From Linnemannia schmuckeri (lineage: Eukaryota > Mortierellomycota > Mortierellomycetes > Mortierellales > Mortierellaceae), in contig JANATG010000007.1 in the NCBI GenBank assembly GCA_029449235.1, positions 1,550,001-1,614,000 of the forward strand: a DNA stretch of 64,000 nt, read 5' to 3'. Under the pieces are notes generated by a model. It saw only the letters and a list, made by a program, of their open reading frames with translations, was not told the origin of the DNA and ran no database searches. Shown here one piece after another: positions 48,086 to 61,071 of the stretch (position 1 is its first letter; each line of letters opens with the position of its first letter). Made by a program: the position numbers and the translations under genes.

Positions 48086-50045
48086 GGTCTGGTCGTGTGT
48101 GCTGGAAGGTAGGTAGGCGGAGATGGCGATTGTTGATATGAAATGAAATTAAAAATACTAGGGTTCGGTCCAGTGGTTGGTACACTTCAGTGCTCAGTTG
48201 CTGCTGCTGCGGCTATTAGATTCTTCTCTACGTACTAGAACACGCACAGGGTGCAGAAGTACGGTGCTAAGGAAAAATAGATGGAGTGGTCAGACATTTA
48301 CCATGTGCATGTCAATGGCACTGACAATGACAATAGCAACCGCGATGAGGAAGTAGGAGGAGAAGAAGAGGAAGAGGTGAAAAACGAAAAAGGGAGGGAA
48401 AAATAAGGATAAAATGGCAAGGAGCGAAGAATAGGAGTGCGCGATAGTGCCATTACTATCACACCGACTAAGTAATATTAGCCCAGAGAGATTAGAAGGA
48501 GGAGGAGTGGTTGCGATGCAGGACCTCCTTTTCTCCGTTGTCCTTCATGGAAGCGATGAAAACAATAAATAGCAACCGCGTTGGATGACTGAAGGGTCTT
48601 TTCTCTCTCTCTCTCACTCGTCTCTCATCTCGGAACTGAGTGCTTATAAACTTGACTGTGGGTTTGTGTGAGAGTGTGTGCCTGACGCCCGAATAATCAA
48701 TGTTTCTAATTCTTTTTTAGACTCTTGAGCACAAACCCAAGCGTTATTTCTCTCAAAGCTCATTCTTTCTTTTCTTTTCTTTCTTTTCTTTTCTTTTCTT
48801 GTCTTTCTTTTCTTTTTTTTTTCCCTTTCGAATGCTTGGTTCATGGTTGCGCGCGTTATTTGTAGTGTGGGCGCCTGGTTTAGTGACTGGGCTAGAAGAA
48901 AGCATGTCATGTGAATATGCTCTCACATCCCCGCCCATCTGGAATGCGAGCACTGACAGTACACGTCCAAAGGTAAGGATATAATTGTGTGCAACAGTGG
49001 AGAATAAATGAGTAATGGACATTCCTCAATTCATAACTCAGTAAAACCAGACATCCCTGGAAGTGGAAAAGACTCTGATATTAAAAGACAAGTATGTTCA
49101 GCACCATGTGTTTGTTGGAGGTCCCAACGAAAATCAAATTTGCACGGACGCCTACTTTACGAGCATTTTATTATGGCCAACAATCATCCTTCTCGACGAA
49201 ACACAACAAACACCTACTTTACATCCAAACTGAACAATGCATCGTAAACGTTCTGTGCTGTTGCTTTGTGTTTGCCGCCTCCAAGGTCATCAAGTAGTCC
49301 ACGTTCCCGATTGACCAGTGTAAGTTTTGCATTAGCATTGCTTTCCTTGTTGTTGTTTTAAAACAGAACCCCTGTTTGGTGTCAGTTCAATGTCCTTATT
49401 AGGTTCATGAATGAGAAGCGAAGGGTGAATGAGACAGGAAGAGGCAGGCAATCCAGCCTTTGTTTCGTATCAATCATCGAGTTCGTCGATTGATGGGGTG
49501 CTTTGGAGGGAGGAGCGGAAGGAAGCACATGCCATGGTTTCTACTTTAGGTGACCGATGCGATGCGGTGCGCACTTTTTTTTTTTTTTTTCTTTCGTTTT
49601 GAGAATAATTATCGGACAACCTTTGGGTCGAATAATACGATCGATGTCGATTGTGCGTGTCCGTGTCAGAAGTGTGGGATGCAATCATAGTAAAAAAATA
49701 AAAGACTTGCCAAATGCAGAATAAAAATGCAACGCAACGATGAGCACGAAGGTGAAAATGAATAAATGGAACGCAAAGTGTGACAGTCATTCGGACAAGG
49801 ATGGTCCCTTTCCTTCCGCTGTTGACCGGGCTTTGTTCTCTATTTGACCTGGGCAGGCTTATATTCCTTCTCTTCCTAGACCTCCCTTTCTTCCTTCCTC
49901 CCTTCCATCGCACACTTTAGTCATCCCATCACACGCTGACAATACCCGCATGGACCCTGTCTCAGTCTCTCTCTCCTCATTTTAACTTCCTCCCCGCTTC
50001 TAAGATCCCAAACAGAGTCCGACAACTCGCTTCGCTCTCCCCTCA
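48086..50045. other. Divergent spacer upstream of the HMG-CoA reductase gene
   Basis: About 2 kb without a convincing gene. It contains TTTTC-type pentamer repeats at 48768-48825, a T run at 49577-49591, and a C/T-rich leader at 49860-50040 just before the HMG-CoA reductase start. Confidence 0.5.
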
Positions 50046-53000
50046 ATGCCCATCCACCTTCCTCACCGCCCTGTCATGGAGTCGCCTCTTCTTCCTTCAG
50101 ACGCACGCAAAGCCAGTCTGACCCACCGTCCACCAACACCCGCCTCCTCAACGACTCCATCCGCAACAGCAACAGCAACAGCAACAACAGCGACAACGAC
50201 AACGACCACAGCTGCATCCACCACTACAACTAACACCTCAGCCTCAGCGCCCTCGCCAGCAGCAGCAACAACAGCAAGGATATCGAAGGAACGATCCGGT
50301 GCTGCCACGTCGCCCTCAATCTCAATCAATACCCATGCTACCACCACGTCGTCAATTCAGGAAGCGATCCGCACTCACACTTACTGGTCCGGATTCTACA
50401 AAAAGACCATCAAAGAGCGTCGGACCCAACTAGGCCTAGCATTCCCGCATCTAACCCGCCCTTCGTCCCTTGACTCCTTTGCGTCGAACCAAACCTCAGC
50501 CAAAACTTCTGGACAGTCCACTCCCAACTTTGGGCCTACCCGGACCTTGACCATGACCAGCATCATTGTTCCCTCTACCACCGCCTTGGCGTCCTCTTCT
50601 CCTTCACCCATGTCGTCCTCGCTGGCTTCGACTGTCCCGCTGGTAACACCTCAGCCAATATCAATGGTCCGATCTACATCGTCTCTTCACTACCATCATC
50701 ATAGCCTTCTCAGCAATCACAACACAGCCATAGCCCTTCATCTCAGCCCCTCTGACTTGAGTTCCAATGTGAGCACACCTGACTCTTCCGCCTCGCAGGA
50801 TGTATCTTCACTTCTGAACTATACAGACGATGGTCAGATCGCGCCTCAGCAAATTAATGGCCATCGTCTGGAGCACCAGCACCAGCAAGAGCAGGATCAC
50901 ATCATGGAGTCCAGCAGACAAGCGCAGGAAGACGAAGATCAGGACAGCGAACGCCGTGCATTGGCTCTTGAGCTTGGACAAGGACAGGAGGACGTAATCA
51001 TGACGGAGGAGGAGCGTCGAGATCAATTAGAAAAGGAGCGCAAGGCAACAGTGATATCGAACCTGGCTGAGCAACGCAAGATGATCGGGTCTCCGAATGG
51101 ACACTTACTGGAGGGCGATCTATCATTGGACGCGCGCCTGGATGCTATCATTGCTACCGAGCAGGAAGGCGCCCCCTTCCCTGTTTATGGTCTTGATGAG
51201 CAGATTGCTAACAACATGATCGAAAACTGCATCGGGTAAGCATACTTTCCTTACAGAAACCTAACCTTTCTGTCAAAGCTATTTGGTGTGCATCCTCATC
51301 GGTCTACCTGCAGGAATAAAAAAAAATAATGTCGCATTGATCAAGAACCTGAGAAGACTTATCGCGCCACTACCTTACTTTCAATCCATAGGACCCTGGG
51401 AATGCCCATGGGGCTGGCCTTCAATTTCACGATCAACGGCTCCCCACTGGTCATCCCCATGGCGATCGAGGAGCCCTCTGTCATTGCTGCAGTGTCGAGT
51501 GCTGCCAAGACCATTTCAAGCTTTCAAGGTTTCCAGGCTACCGCACCGGAGCGCAACATGATCGTTGCACAAGTGCAGCTATTGGATATCAAGGACGCTG
51601 ACATGGATAGAGTCATGGCCAGGATGCAGGAACAGGAAAAGGCAATTCAGGAGGAGGCAAACGAATACTGCACCAACATGGTCATGCGTGGTGGTGGAGT
51701 TCAAAGAGTATCGTTTCACCGTGTCCGAAGGCACGTCAGTCGGGAGAGTTTCAAGGGACAGGATCTGCTGGTCAAGCACGGTGTCATTTCCCCCCAGATT
51801 GTGCCCTCCAGGTCCCAATCAGGATCGTCGTCTCAGGGACGGTGCTCCGAGTGGCTGGTTGTGCATCTGCATGTTGATGTAGGCGATGCCATGGGTGCCA
51901 ACTGCGCCAACACTGTGGCAGAGGGAATCGCACCTTTCTTGGCCAAGATGAGCGGTGGTCGTATCGGAGTGCGCATTTTGAGTAACTTGAACGTTGATCG
52001 CATTGCAAAGGTATGTTTATTTTGTTTGAGATTTGTTTTTTTACTTGCATACATAGTGACATATGATTGAATTTCATATCTGACGCATCTCTAAAACCTC
52101 GATCCATCGGGATTTCTTTCGAAATAGTCGACGTTCCGTTTGCCATTCTCGCATATGGGTTACAAGTCCTTGCCGGGCAAGGATGTAGCAGTCCGACTCT
52201 TGGAGGCCTATGAGTGGGCAGATCTGGATCCCTATCGTGCTGCAACCCACAACAAGGGGATCATGAATGGTATTGATGCCGTTGCGTTGGCCACGGGCCA
52301 GGACTGGAGAGCGATCGAGGCCGGAGCACATGCTTGGGCCAGTGGGGCTGGCACTTACTCGGACCGATCCAGTGAACACTCCAGCTTGAACGCCCAAGAG
52401 TCTGACCAGCGTGAATCAGGGAAACAAAATGGATCAAAGCGGAAATTCAGACAAGATACCTCCGAGGGTTGCGAGGCCAGGATCTCAAGAGGGGACGCGT
52501 ACAAGCCCTTGACGCGATACTGGATCGAGGAAGATGAGGAGCGCCTGGCGCAAGGATTCAAGGGCCAGGACGCTCTGATGTTCTGTGGCGAGCTCGAGAT
52601 GCCCATCATGGTTGGAACCAAGGGGGGAGTCCTCAGCACCAACCCCGTCCACGCTTTCACCCTCGGAGTCATGCGCTACCCCGACTCTAAGCAACTTGCC
52701 ATGGTAATTTTTTTCGTAATCCATCCTTATTTCTCTTTCCTGATCTTTCAGCCGTTACTTCCATACTCTTCACCAAGCTTCTCTCACACTAACCAGTCAT
52801 TCATCTTTAAACAAAATATTCATAGGCAATGGTGACGGTAGGGTTGGCCCAAAACTTTGCAGCACTACGAGCACTGGTGACAGAAGGAATCCAGCGCGGG
52901 CACATGGCGTTGCATGCTCGCAACATCGCCATCTCCGCAGGCACACCCCCAGCCTCAGTCGACGAGGTAACTGCCCATATGATCGATACGGGCAGGATCC

Positions 53001-53152
53001 GTCTCGGTGCTGCCCGGTCTTATATCGAGAAGCGCGGTCTGGGCCTCTACAGCGCCGGGATGAGCGCTAATAGTAGTAATGTCAGCATCATGAGCTCTTC
53101 AGTACATCTTAACAACAACAATAACAACAATGGTGGTCCAGGTCGGCTATAA
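50046..53152 (+). CDS. Class II (bacterial-type) HMG-CoA reductase with long N-terminal extension
   Basis: Four exons: 50046-51235, 51392-52010, 52128-52703 and 52826-53152; product 903 aa. HMG-CoA reductase interconverts HMG-CoA and mevalonate. The catalytic core matches the Pseudomonas mevalonii class II enzyme, not the membrane-bound class I enzyme of fungi: MIENCIGTLGMPMGLAFNFTIN, IEEPSVIAAVS, VDVGDAMGANCANTVAEG, ATHNKGIMNGIDAVALATG, QDWRAIEAGAH and GIQRGHMALHARNIA. Catalytic positions are present: Glu424, Lys646, Asp662 and His821. GFYKKTIKERR near residue 120 matches the N-terminal helix of class II enzymes, but about 180 Ser/Thr/His/Gln-rich residues separate it from the rest. Residues 1-110 are Thr/Ala-rich. 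A second insert (about 675-740) lies after GAHAWASGAG. No sterol-sensing or membrane domain, so it should be soluble. Class assignment is firm; physiological direction and cofactor are not known. Confidence 0.92.
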
Positions 53153-53225
53153 GAACTTATTAAATTACACGAACGACCTTTAGAGTATTATTTTTGTTTT
53201 TATTTTGAGTGCATTGCTTGAGAGG

Positions 53226-56200
53226 TTATTCGCGACGGGGAAGAGGGTAGGACATGTGGGTGTGGCGGTTCGAAAGTGGTGGCGGTGGAGGGATAGATGC
53301 GTTGGTGTGGCCATACGTATCACGCGAAGAAGGTCCAGAAGCAGTTGAAGAAGGCGGTAGACCTGATACACTCCCCGAATTTGCTCCAGACCCAGCCGTT
53401 GCAGTAGTAGATACGCCACTGCCTGGAGCTCCGCCATCTCCTCCAGAAGCACTCAACGCCATCAGACTGGCAAGCGCAGAGCTAGTCTTCAGATCCGTCG
53501 GCAATGCCCCCAAGGCTGCAATCGCTGCCAAGGGGTTGGTTTTCGCATCTGCTCCTCCTCCTGCGCCGCCACTAGCATTGTTGGGACCTAATGCTTGATC
53601 GAGTCCATTCAACACGGCCGCCGCACGACCCAGAAGCATCGACAGATGCGACACTTCTCTCTGCAGATCCTCGCGTGTCTGCTGCAAGACTTCTGTGTTG
53701 GGAAGGCCACCGGAAGGCGCAGCCACCGAAGTCGATGGAGGGGGTGGGGGTGAAGCATGCCGTGGTTGCTGCTGCTGCTGTTGAGAGTACGCAGAATAAT
53801 GATGCGAGTGGTGGGGTCCAGAAGACTCCTGGCGCTGATGCAAAATCTCGGATGCTCTTGGGAGAGGCTGGTGCTGAGTGTTGGACGAGGGCATCGAAAT
53901 GGGTGGCAAGTGGGCTGATCCGTCAACTCCTCCACGATCGCTATCGTTCTCTCGAGAGTTGTTGCCGCGCATTGGGTTCAGGATCGACGATAGTCCGTGG
54001 TGGTAAGAGCTACTATACCCACTTCTGCCATCTCGACCACCGGATGTTCCTGAAGAGCTTGATCCATAAGAGTCGTGGCCCTGTGATCTCATCGACTGGG
54101 AATGCGCATAAGGGCTGGTGGGCTCTTGTCGTGGATATCCTGGAGGTGAGTTAGGGCTCGGTCCTGACGAATGCACAATGCCGATCGACGAGAGTCGAGT
54201 GCTGAAGGTGTTCGAGGAGACTGTAGCATATCCAGGCAAGCGGTGGTTCCAGCCAGACGAAGGGGCAGAGTACTGAGAAGAGAGCATAGAGTCGTCCATA
54301 TGACCACTTCGAGGTCCGTGCAATCCCTGATAGCCCTGCATAGTGATATCATCAGGATGGTGCTGCTCGTGGTGGTAATGATGTTGTTCGTGCTGGTGGT
54401 GCTGAGAATGCTGCTGTGAGGGAGGAGGCAAATGCTGGCCATGGTGAGAGGAATGTGTTGAATGAGGCGGTGACTGGCGCTGGCTCCTTGGAGGGGGAGG
54501 GGGAGGCAGCGAGTGCATAGGATAACGCGACATGGTCATCGACTGTGACGACTGGTACTGTCCATTTCCTTGGTGCACATTGTAGAGATATCGCGAAGGT
54601 TGTTGCGAATGTCCTGGGGACGACGACTGTTGCGGAGAAGATTGGTCGTGGCTCGATCCATTCTGTTCCTGCGAACGCGAAGAGGGTGGCGTCTGGTTGT
54701 ATGACGAGCTGTGGCTGTAATGATGATCTCGGTCATCACTTCGTCCTCGTCCAATATTCTCGATAGGAGAAACACTCCGATGCGCATCCGCAGCACTAGG
54801 CTCTTGTCGAAGCCACTCTGTCTGTCCATTGGCCGATCGGTTGGGCTGGATAAAGTCCTCGATCGCCGGGACTCCGCGGGGAGCAATCGAGCTCTGGACT
54901 TTCCGGCGCTTGGTAGTGGCACGACCTTGCTTCAGTCCTTGAGGGTCATTGTCACTGGGCTCAAGATCAGACGCAGTTGGTGGCGCAGAAGGTTCAGATG
55001 TTGGCTTGGGCTGCTTGGGCTTTGAAGGACGCTGAAGGGGCTTTGGTGTCGATTGCTGTTGTACTCCCTGTCCTTGGACTGGTGTCTGTGCGTCTTCTTG
55101 TTCTGATGCTTGTACTTCAGGAACAGTAGCGGCCAGCGGAGGCGAGTTAGCCAGGAGGTTGACACGCTTCCTTCGCTTGATGACGGCCCGCTTCATCGTC
55201 ACAGGTCGATGAACGTTGTGCAACTTGAAGTACAACCCGCAGGCGTTACAGATGGTATTGCCACTACTGTCGCGGCGCCAGAGTGGAGTAGTGGTGGTTC
55301 GACAGTTGGCACAAACCAAATGCTGGCGGTTCGCTTGATGTTGGTTGAACGAAGGGCAGCCGGCACAAGACTCTGCTCCGCCTGCTCCGTTACAATTACC
55401 ATCTCCTGGACAAGATCCCGCGCATTCGCTGTCGTGCACATGCCCAGGCATTCCTGGAGCCGCTCCTGACGCCGTTGCTGCTGTTGTTGCTGCCAGTGAA
55501 GGCTTGTCTGATCCTGGTCCTTCATCACCAATCTCTGGTGTAGTTGAAGGAGCCCCTGATTCTGCTCCCAAACTCTTGGCGCCTCCCCGACCCTCGGCCT
55601 CATCTGCCTCATCACCAGTTCCATCGCCCTTCTTGGCACCGGTGTTGCGTTTGAGCCAAGTTGGTCGTGTTAGATTCCTAGCCTTGAAATAAAGACCTGA
55701 ATGGGAAATATGAGAGTATCATGCTTAGTGTTTTGCACTTTGTTTATATTCCATTCTCCACACGCGCCCCTTATTTTTTTTTTCTAATGTTTGCCATGTG
55801 TTGATCGCCTTGCGCAGAGCCATTCTCCGTTCAAATGTCGTGTGATGGCGTTAAATATAGCAAAACAAAAAGTCGTCTCGCCCAAGCACAAACATTTATA
55901 AGAGTAAAGCGAGGACAAGCAGCCAGAAAAAAAATAACAAAGAAACGTGGCGCTTATCGTCCTCCTGGTAAAAAGATAGATATACATACCACAAGCATTG
56001 CAGATTGTCTGCCCGTTGCCGGCGCGTCTCCAGAGCGGCGTCGTGGTCGTGCCGCAATTGGCACAACTGGTTGCAGTGACACCGACCTTGTGTTCCTTTT
56101 TGGATCCACCGATAGAGTTCTTTCGTGACCGGGGCGAACTTGATGTTCCAGGACTTCCTGAGGTCCGAGGTGGCATTCTAGGAGAGGGAGTCATAGAGTG

Positions 56201-57166
56201 TTCAACAGGGGTCGAGGTCTCTCTGCCAGGAGTCGACCGGGGAGAGCTGGGAGAGGCAAGACGCTTCCGGGCTGTAGGAGCTTTGAGACCTGCTCCAGTC
56301 GACATGTCCGTCATATCTTCATCCGTATCTTCACGTTCACGCTGCTGATGTTGATGGTGAGAGCCGAGATGGCGAGAGTTGCGATAAGGGTGGCTCCGAT
56401 GTGATTGGCCGTCCTGGTTCTCCCTTTCATGCCGTCTAGACTGATCTAGTTCACTGTGGCTCATCTCTTCGCCCTCCGAGCCTCGGCTTGACTGCCACCA
56501 TTGGTGTTGGGTGCTATGCTGATGATGATTTTGGTGGTGCTGGTCGTATTGCTGGGGCTGTTGTTGGTGTTCCCAGTTGGAGCGACTTTGGGATGAGGAG
56601 TGATAGTGGGTACTGTGGTTCTCTGGGGAGAGTGGTCTTCCCCTGGTCGATTCTACATCCTCCGACTTGACGTGCACTTTCCTGGTTGTGTGGTTCAAAG
56701 CGTCTGAATGGACGTCTTTGGATCCCGACAGCATCAGCAACGAACTGGTGGCAGCAGAGAGTGACGCTGAAGAAGCAGCGGCAGTAGAGTGATCGTAGGC
56801 AGTGTAGGGTTTTGGGCTGATGATGCTGGTAGGAGTTGTGGAGGAAAGAGATGATAGCGAGGCAGAGGATGAGATCCGAGATTTGAGAGAGGATGCCAAG
56901 GCGTTGGATGTTGGGATAGAGCCAGTGCTGCTGTCGTTGGTTGGAGGTGGTTGTGGTGAGGACCCGGAAGCATCTGTTGAGGAAGTGGAGGGAGGTGGAT
57001 GATATGAAGAGGAGGATGCTGAGGGAGCGGAAGCGGGTGAAGGGGTGTTTGGGGTGCCTGGGGTGGAGCGAGTATGGTCTTGTGAATCGGGCGCTGAAGT
57101 CGTCGATATGGGTGCGATCAAAGGCTCCTTGTCGGCTGTCGATGCAGATGTCTCGGCAAGGGACAT
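53226..57166 (-). CDS. Two-finger GATA factor of the iron-responsive repressor type (SREA/Urbs1/Fep1-like)
   Basis: Two exons, 57166-55990 and 55696-53226; product 1215 aa. Finger 1 is at about 368-392 (CANCGTTTTPLWRR, CNACG) and is split by the 293-bp intron inside its last motif. Finger 2 is at about 521-545 and is followed by a basic tail (MKRAVIKRRKR). Between them residues 484-506 form the cysteine-rich block CAGSCPGDGNCNGAGG then CAGC. Two GATA fingers flanking this block is the hallmark of fungal repressors of siderophore and iron-uptake genes, where the cysteines sense iron. The rest is Ser/Gln/His/Pro-rich and disordered, much longer than in Ascomycete SREA. The last 200 residues include a leucine-containing helix (LQREVSHLSMLLGRAAAVLNGL). 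Function as iron repressor is family-based inference. Confidence 0.92.
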
Positions 57167-58839
<1,673 letters not shown>

Positions 58840-60675
58840 TTACCGACGACCATGGTGGTTATGGTTCTCTTCTCTACGACGAGGGGATCGCGACCGCGAC
58901 CTGGATCGTGATCGGGACAAAGATCGAGACCGAGATCGAGACCGTCGTCTATTACTATGCTCTGATCGCTCAGATCGCCCTGTCCGTTGCTCAGATCGCC
59001 CTGACCGCGAACGGTCCTTTCGACCACTACCATCTTCTCCGTCACTGTCGTCGCTGTCTCTGTGTCTGGATCGGCGTTGCTTCTATTTGTTCGTTTTTTT
59101 TCAAACAAAAAGACGAAAGATAGGAGAAAAATAGGATTAGGGATTGTGATCCTTTGATCTTCATAGTAGAGAGAGCCGTGATTCGTTTTCTTCCGCAAGC
59201 TGTGTTATTTTTTGTCTCGCTTTGTTTGCTTTTACCTTATGAGCCCGCATCACAGCAAGTGCATCCTGTAGGCTTTCTACTTTCGTTCCACGAGGTTCAT
59301 CTGACCGCCTCCTTGGACTTGCGCTATTATGGTATTGACCGATAAAAATCAAGCATCGCATGTGTCAGTGTTAAAACCTTCATGCACCTCCACATATTTT
59401 GTTAATGCGGTCTGTTTTTACCTTCGAAATCGATCATGTCTCTTTTCTTTACGATGACTCGACGACTCTTTCTTGTCCTTTTGGTCACGTCGACTACTGC
59501 TGCTGCTCTCACGATGGCGATCATGATCCCGATCTCTATCACGACTCTTGCCTTCATGCCTATGTGAACGATCCTTGCGCGATTTCCTCTTTTTCTCTCT
59601 CTCCTTCTCCTGCCCAGCGCCACTATCACCACCATAAGCAATACCATCATCGTCATCATCCTCAAGAAGCTCAAACTTTTCACCAGAAGAAAAACATTCT
59701 GTCGCCAAATGTCCCGAAGCCCCGCACTTGCTGCAAACAGTCTTCAACAAGACCCCTCCCTGCTCAATCGAAATCGGCGCCTTATCCACAAATCCAGCAT
59801 GGGTCCGTCTCTTATCCTCAGCTCCAGTCAACTGAACAAGGTTTGGATCTATATATCAAATGTAGGGAACAAATGACCCATTGTGTGAAAACAAATGGGA
59901 GGAAAATGCGAGAATGTAATAAAGGAAAGGAGACCGGTTGTTATTTATGTATGCTCTCTTTCGCACGTTGAACAAGAGATCGGGGTATTGATTTGTTTCT
60001 AGAAACATGAAAAATGTCCACCGCTTCTTACCGAGATCCTCGCCATTGCCTTGGCTGACATACTTCATTGACAAGGCAATCTTGTCATCCTGCAAACTTG
60101 TTACCTTGACCTATTTCGGTGTAAACGGGAGGGTATTTTTTGTCGGGAAACGATATATATAAGAACATGATCAAGCTTCAGTCTCTCTCCTCGTGTAGTC
60201 AACACCTCTCCGTTACTGATACAAACTAAAAGCAACGAGAAATGAAGGAATGGTGACTTACCCACACCTGGTCGCCAACAGCAACAACATCCGAAATCTT
60301 TTCCGTGAAATGCTTGCTAGCTTGGGTCTTGTGAACCAGTCCGTGTCTCCTGATGCCTGGAAGCTGAACAAATGCGCCAAAGTCTAAGGAAGAGAAAGTT
60401 GAGCCATGTCATGTGTCAGCTACATCAATCCAGTTATACCATCCTGCTATATCTTCTTCTTCACTCCGTTCAATAAGCGCGTTTTGAAAGCAAAGGTAGT
60501 AGCTACCTTCAACTCGAACAACCTTGCCATTGTGGATGGAATAGAGATCTGGCATGGGTCCATCATCGCCTCGACGACCCAGAGATGTTCCTTCAGATGA
60601 ACGTCCCCCGCGTCCAGCTTCGTTTCCTGCTCCCGATGACTTGAACTTTTCGAACGCTGCCTGCTGTGAATCCAT
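58840..60675 (-). CDS. ZCCHC17/pNO40-like protein: S1 domain, zinc knuckle and RS tail
   Basis: Six exons: 60675-60507, 60383-60262, 60110-60032, 59848-59422, 59323-59236 and 59082-58840; product 375 aa. An S1 RNA-binding fold spans about 42-125 (LYSIHNGKVVRVEDFGAFVQLPG, GLVHKTQAS, VAVGDQVWVKV, IALSMKYVSQGNGEDLDPN), closely matching human ZCCHC17 in order and spacing. A CCHC zinc knuckle, CSKCGASGHLATEC, follows. After an acidic patch the C-terminal third is Lys/Arg/Asp/Ser-rich and ends in a true RS domain (RRSRSRSRSLSRSRSRSRSRSPRR). Human ZCCHC17 is nucleolar/nuclear and linked to ribosome biogenesis and splicing. Five introns, all GT-AG; the phases force the six-exon model, since skipping the 88-nt exon would put the RS segment out of frame. 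Confidence 0.88.
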
Positions 60676-61071
60676 GGTGGCGATTAATGTTAGCGGTTGA
60701 AAAAAGGGATACAAGCTCGACACAGAGATATTTCGAGTGAAAAACGTGACTGGGATATTTATTATCTCTCCGACCGTTTGATGGAAGTAATTACAAAAAC
60801 GACAACGAGTTTCTCTACCCTCTGATAAAAATCCGTTTCTATTGGGGATACACAAACACATGCACTTTAAACAACTCTCTAGCAGCGATGACACAGCAAT
60901 GGTCAAGGATAACGTTTAATACAGAGAGGTGGCGTGTTAATGGAATCATTTGGGAAAAAAGAAGAAAATGGTCAAAAAGTCGCATTCGTCTGACCATTTT
61001 TGTCAAGCCCGATAAATCCAGCAGCCACTATGTTTAACACTTGAGGATTAACACTGGAATCTGTTCACTCC
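60676..61071. other. Short spacer between two minus-strand genes
   Basis: Promoter of the ZCCHC17-like gene and 3' flank of the SAP-like gene. Nothing else seen. Confidence 0.5.
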
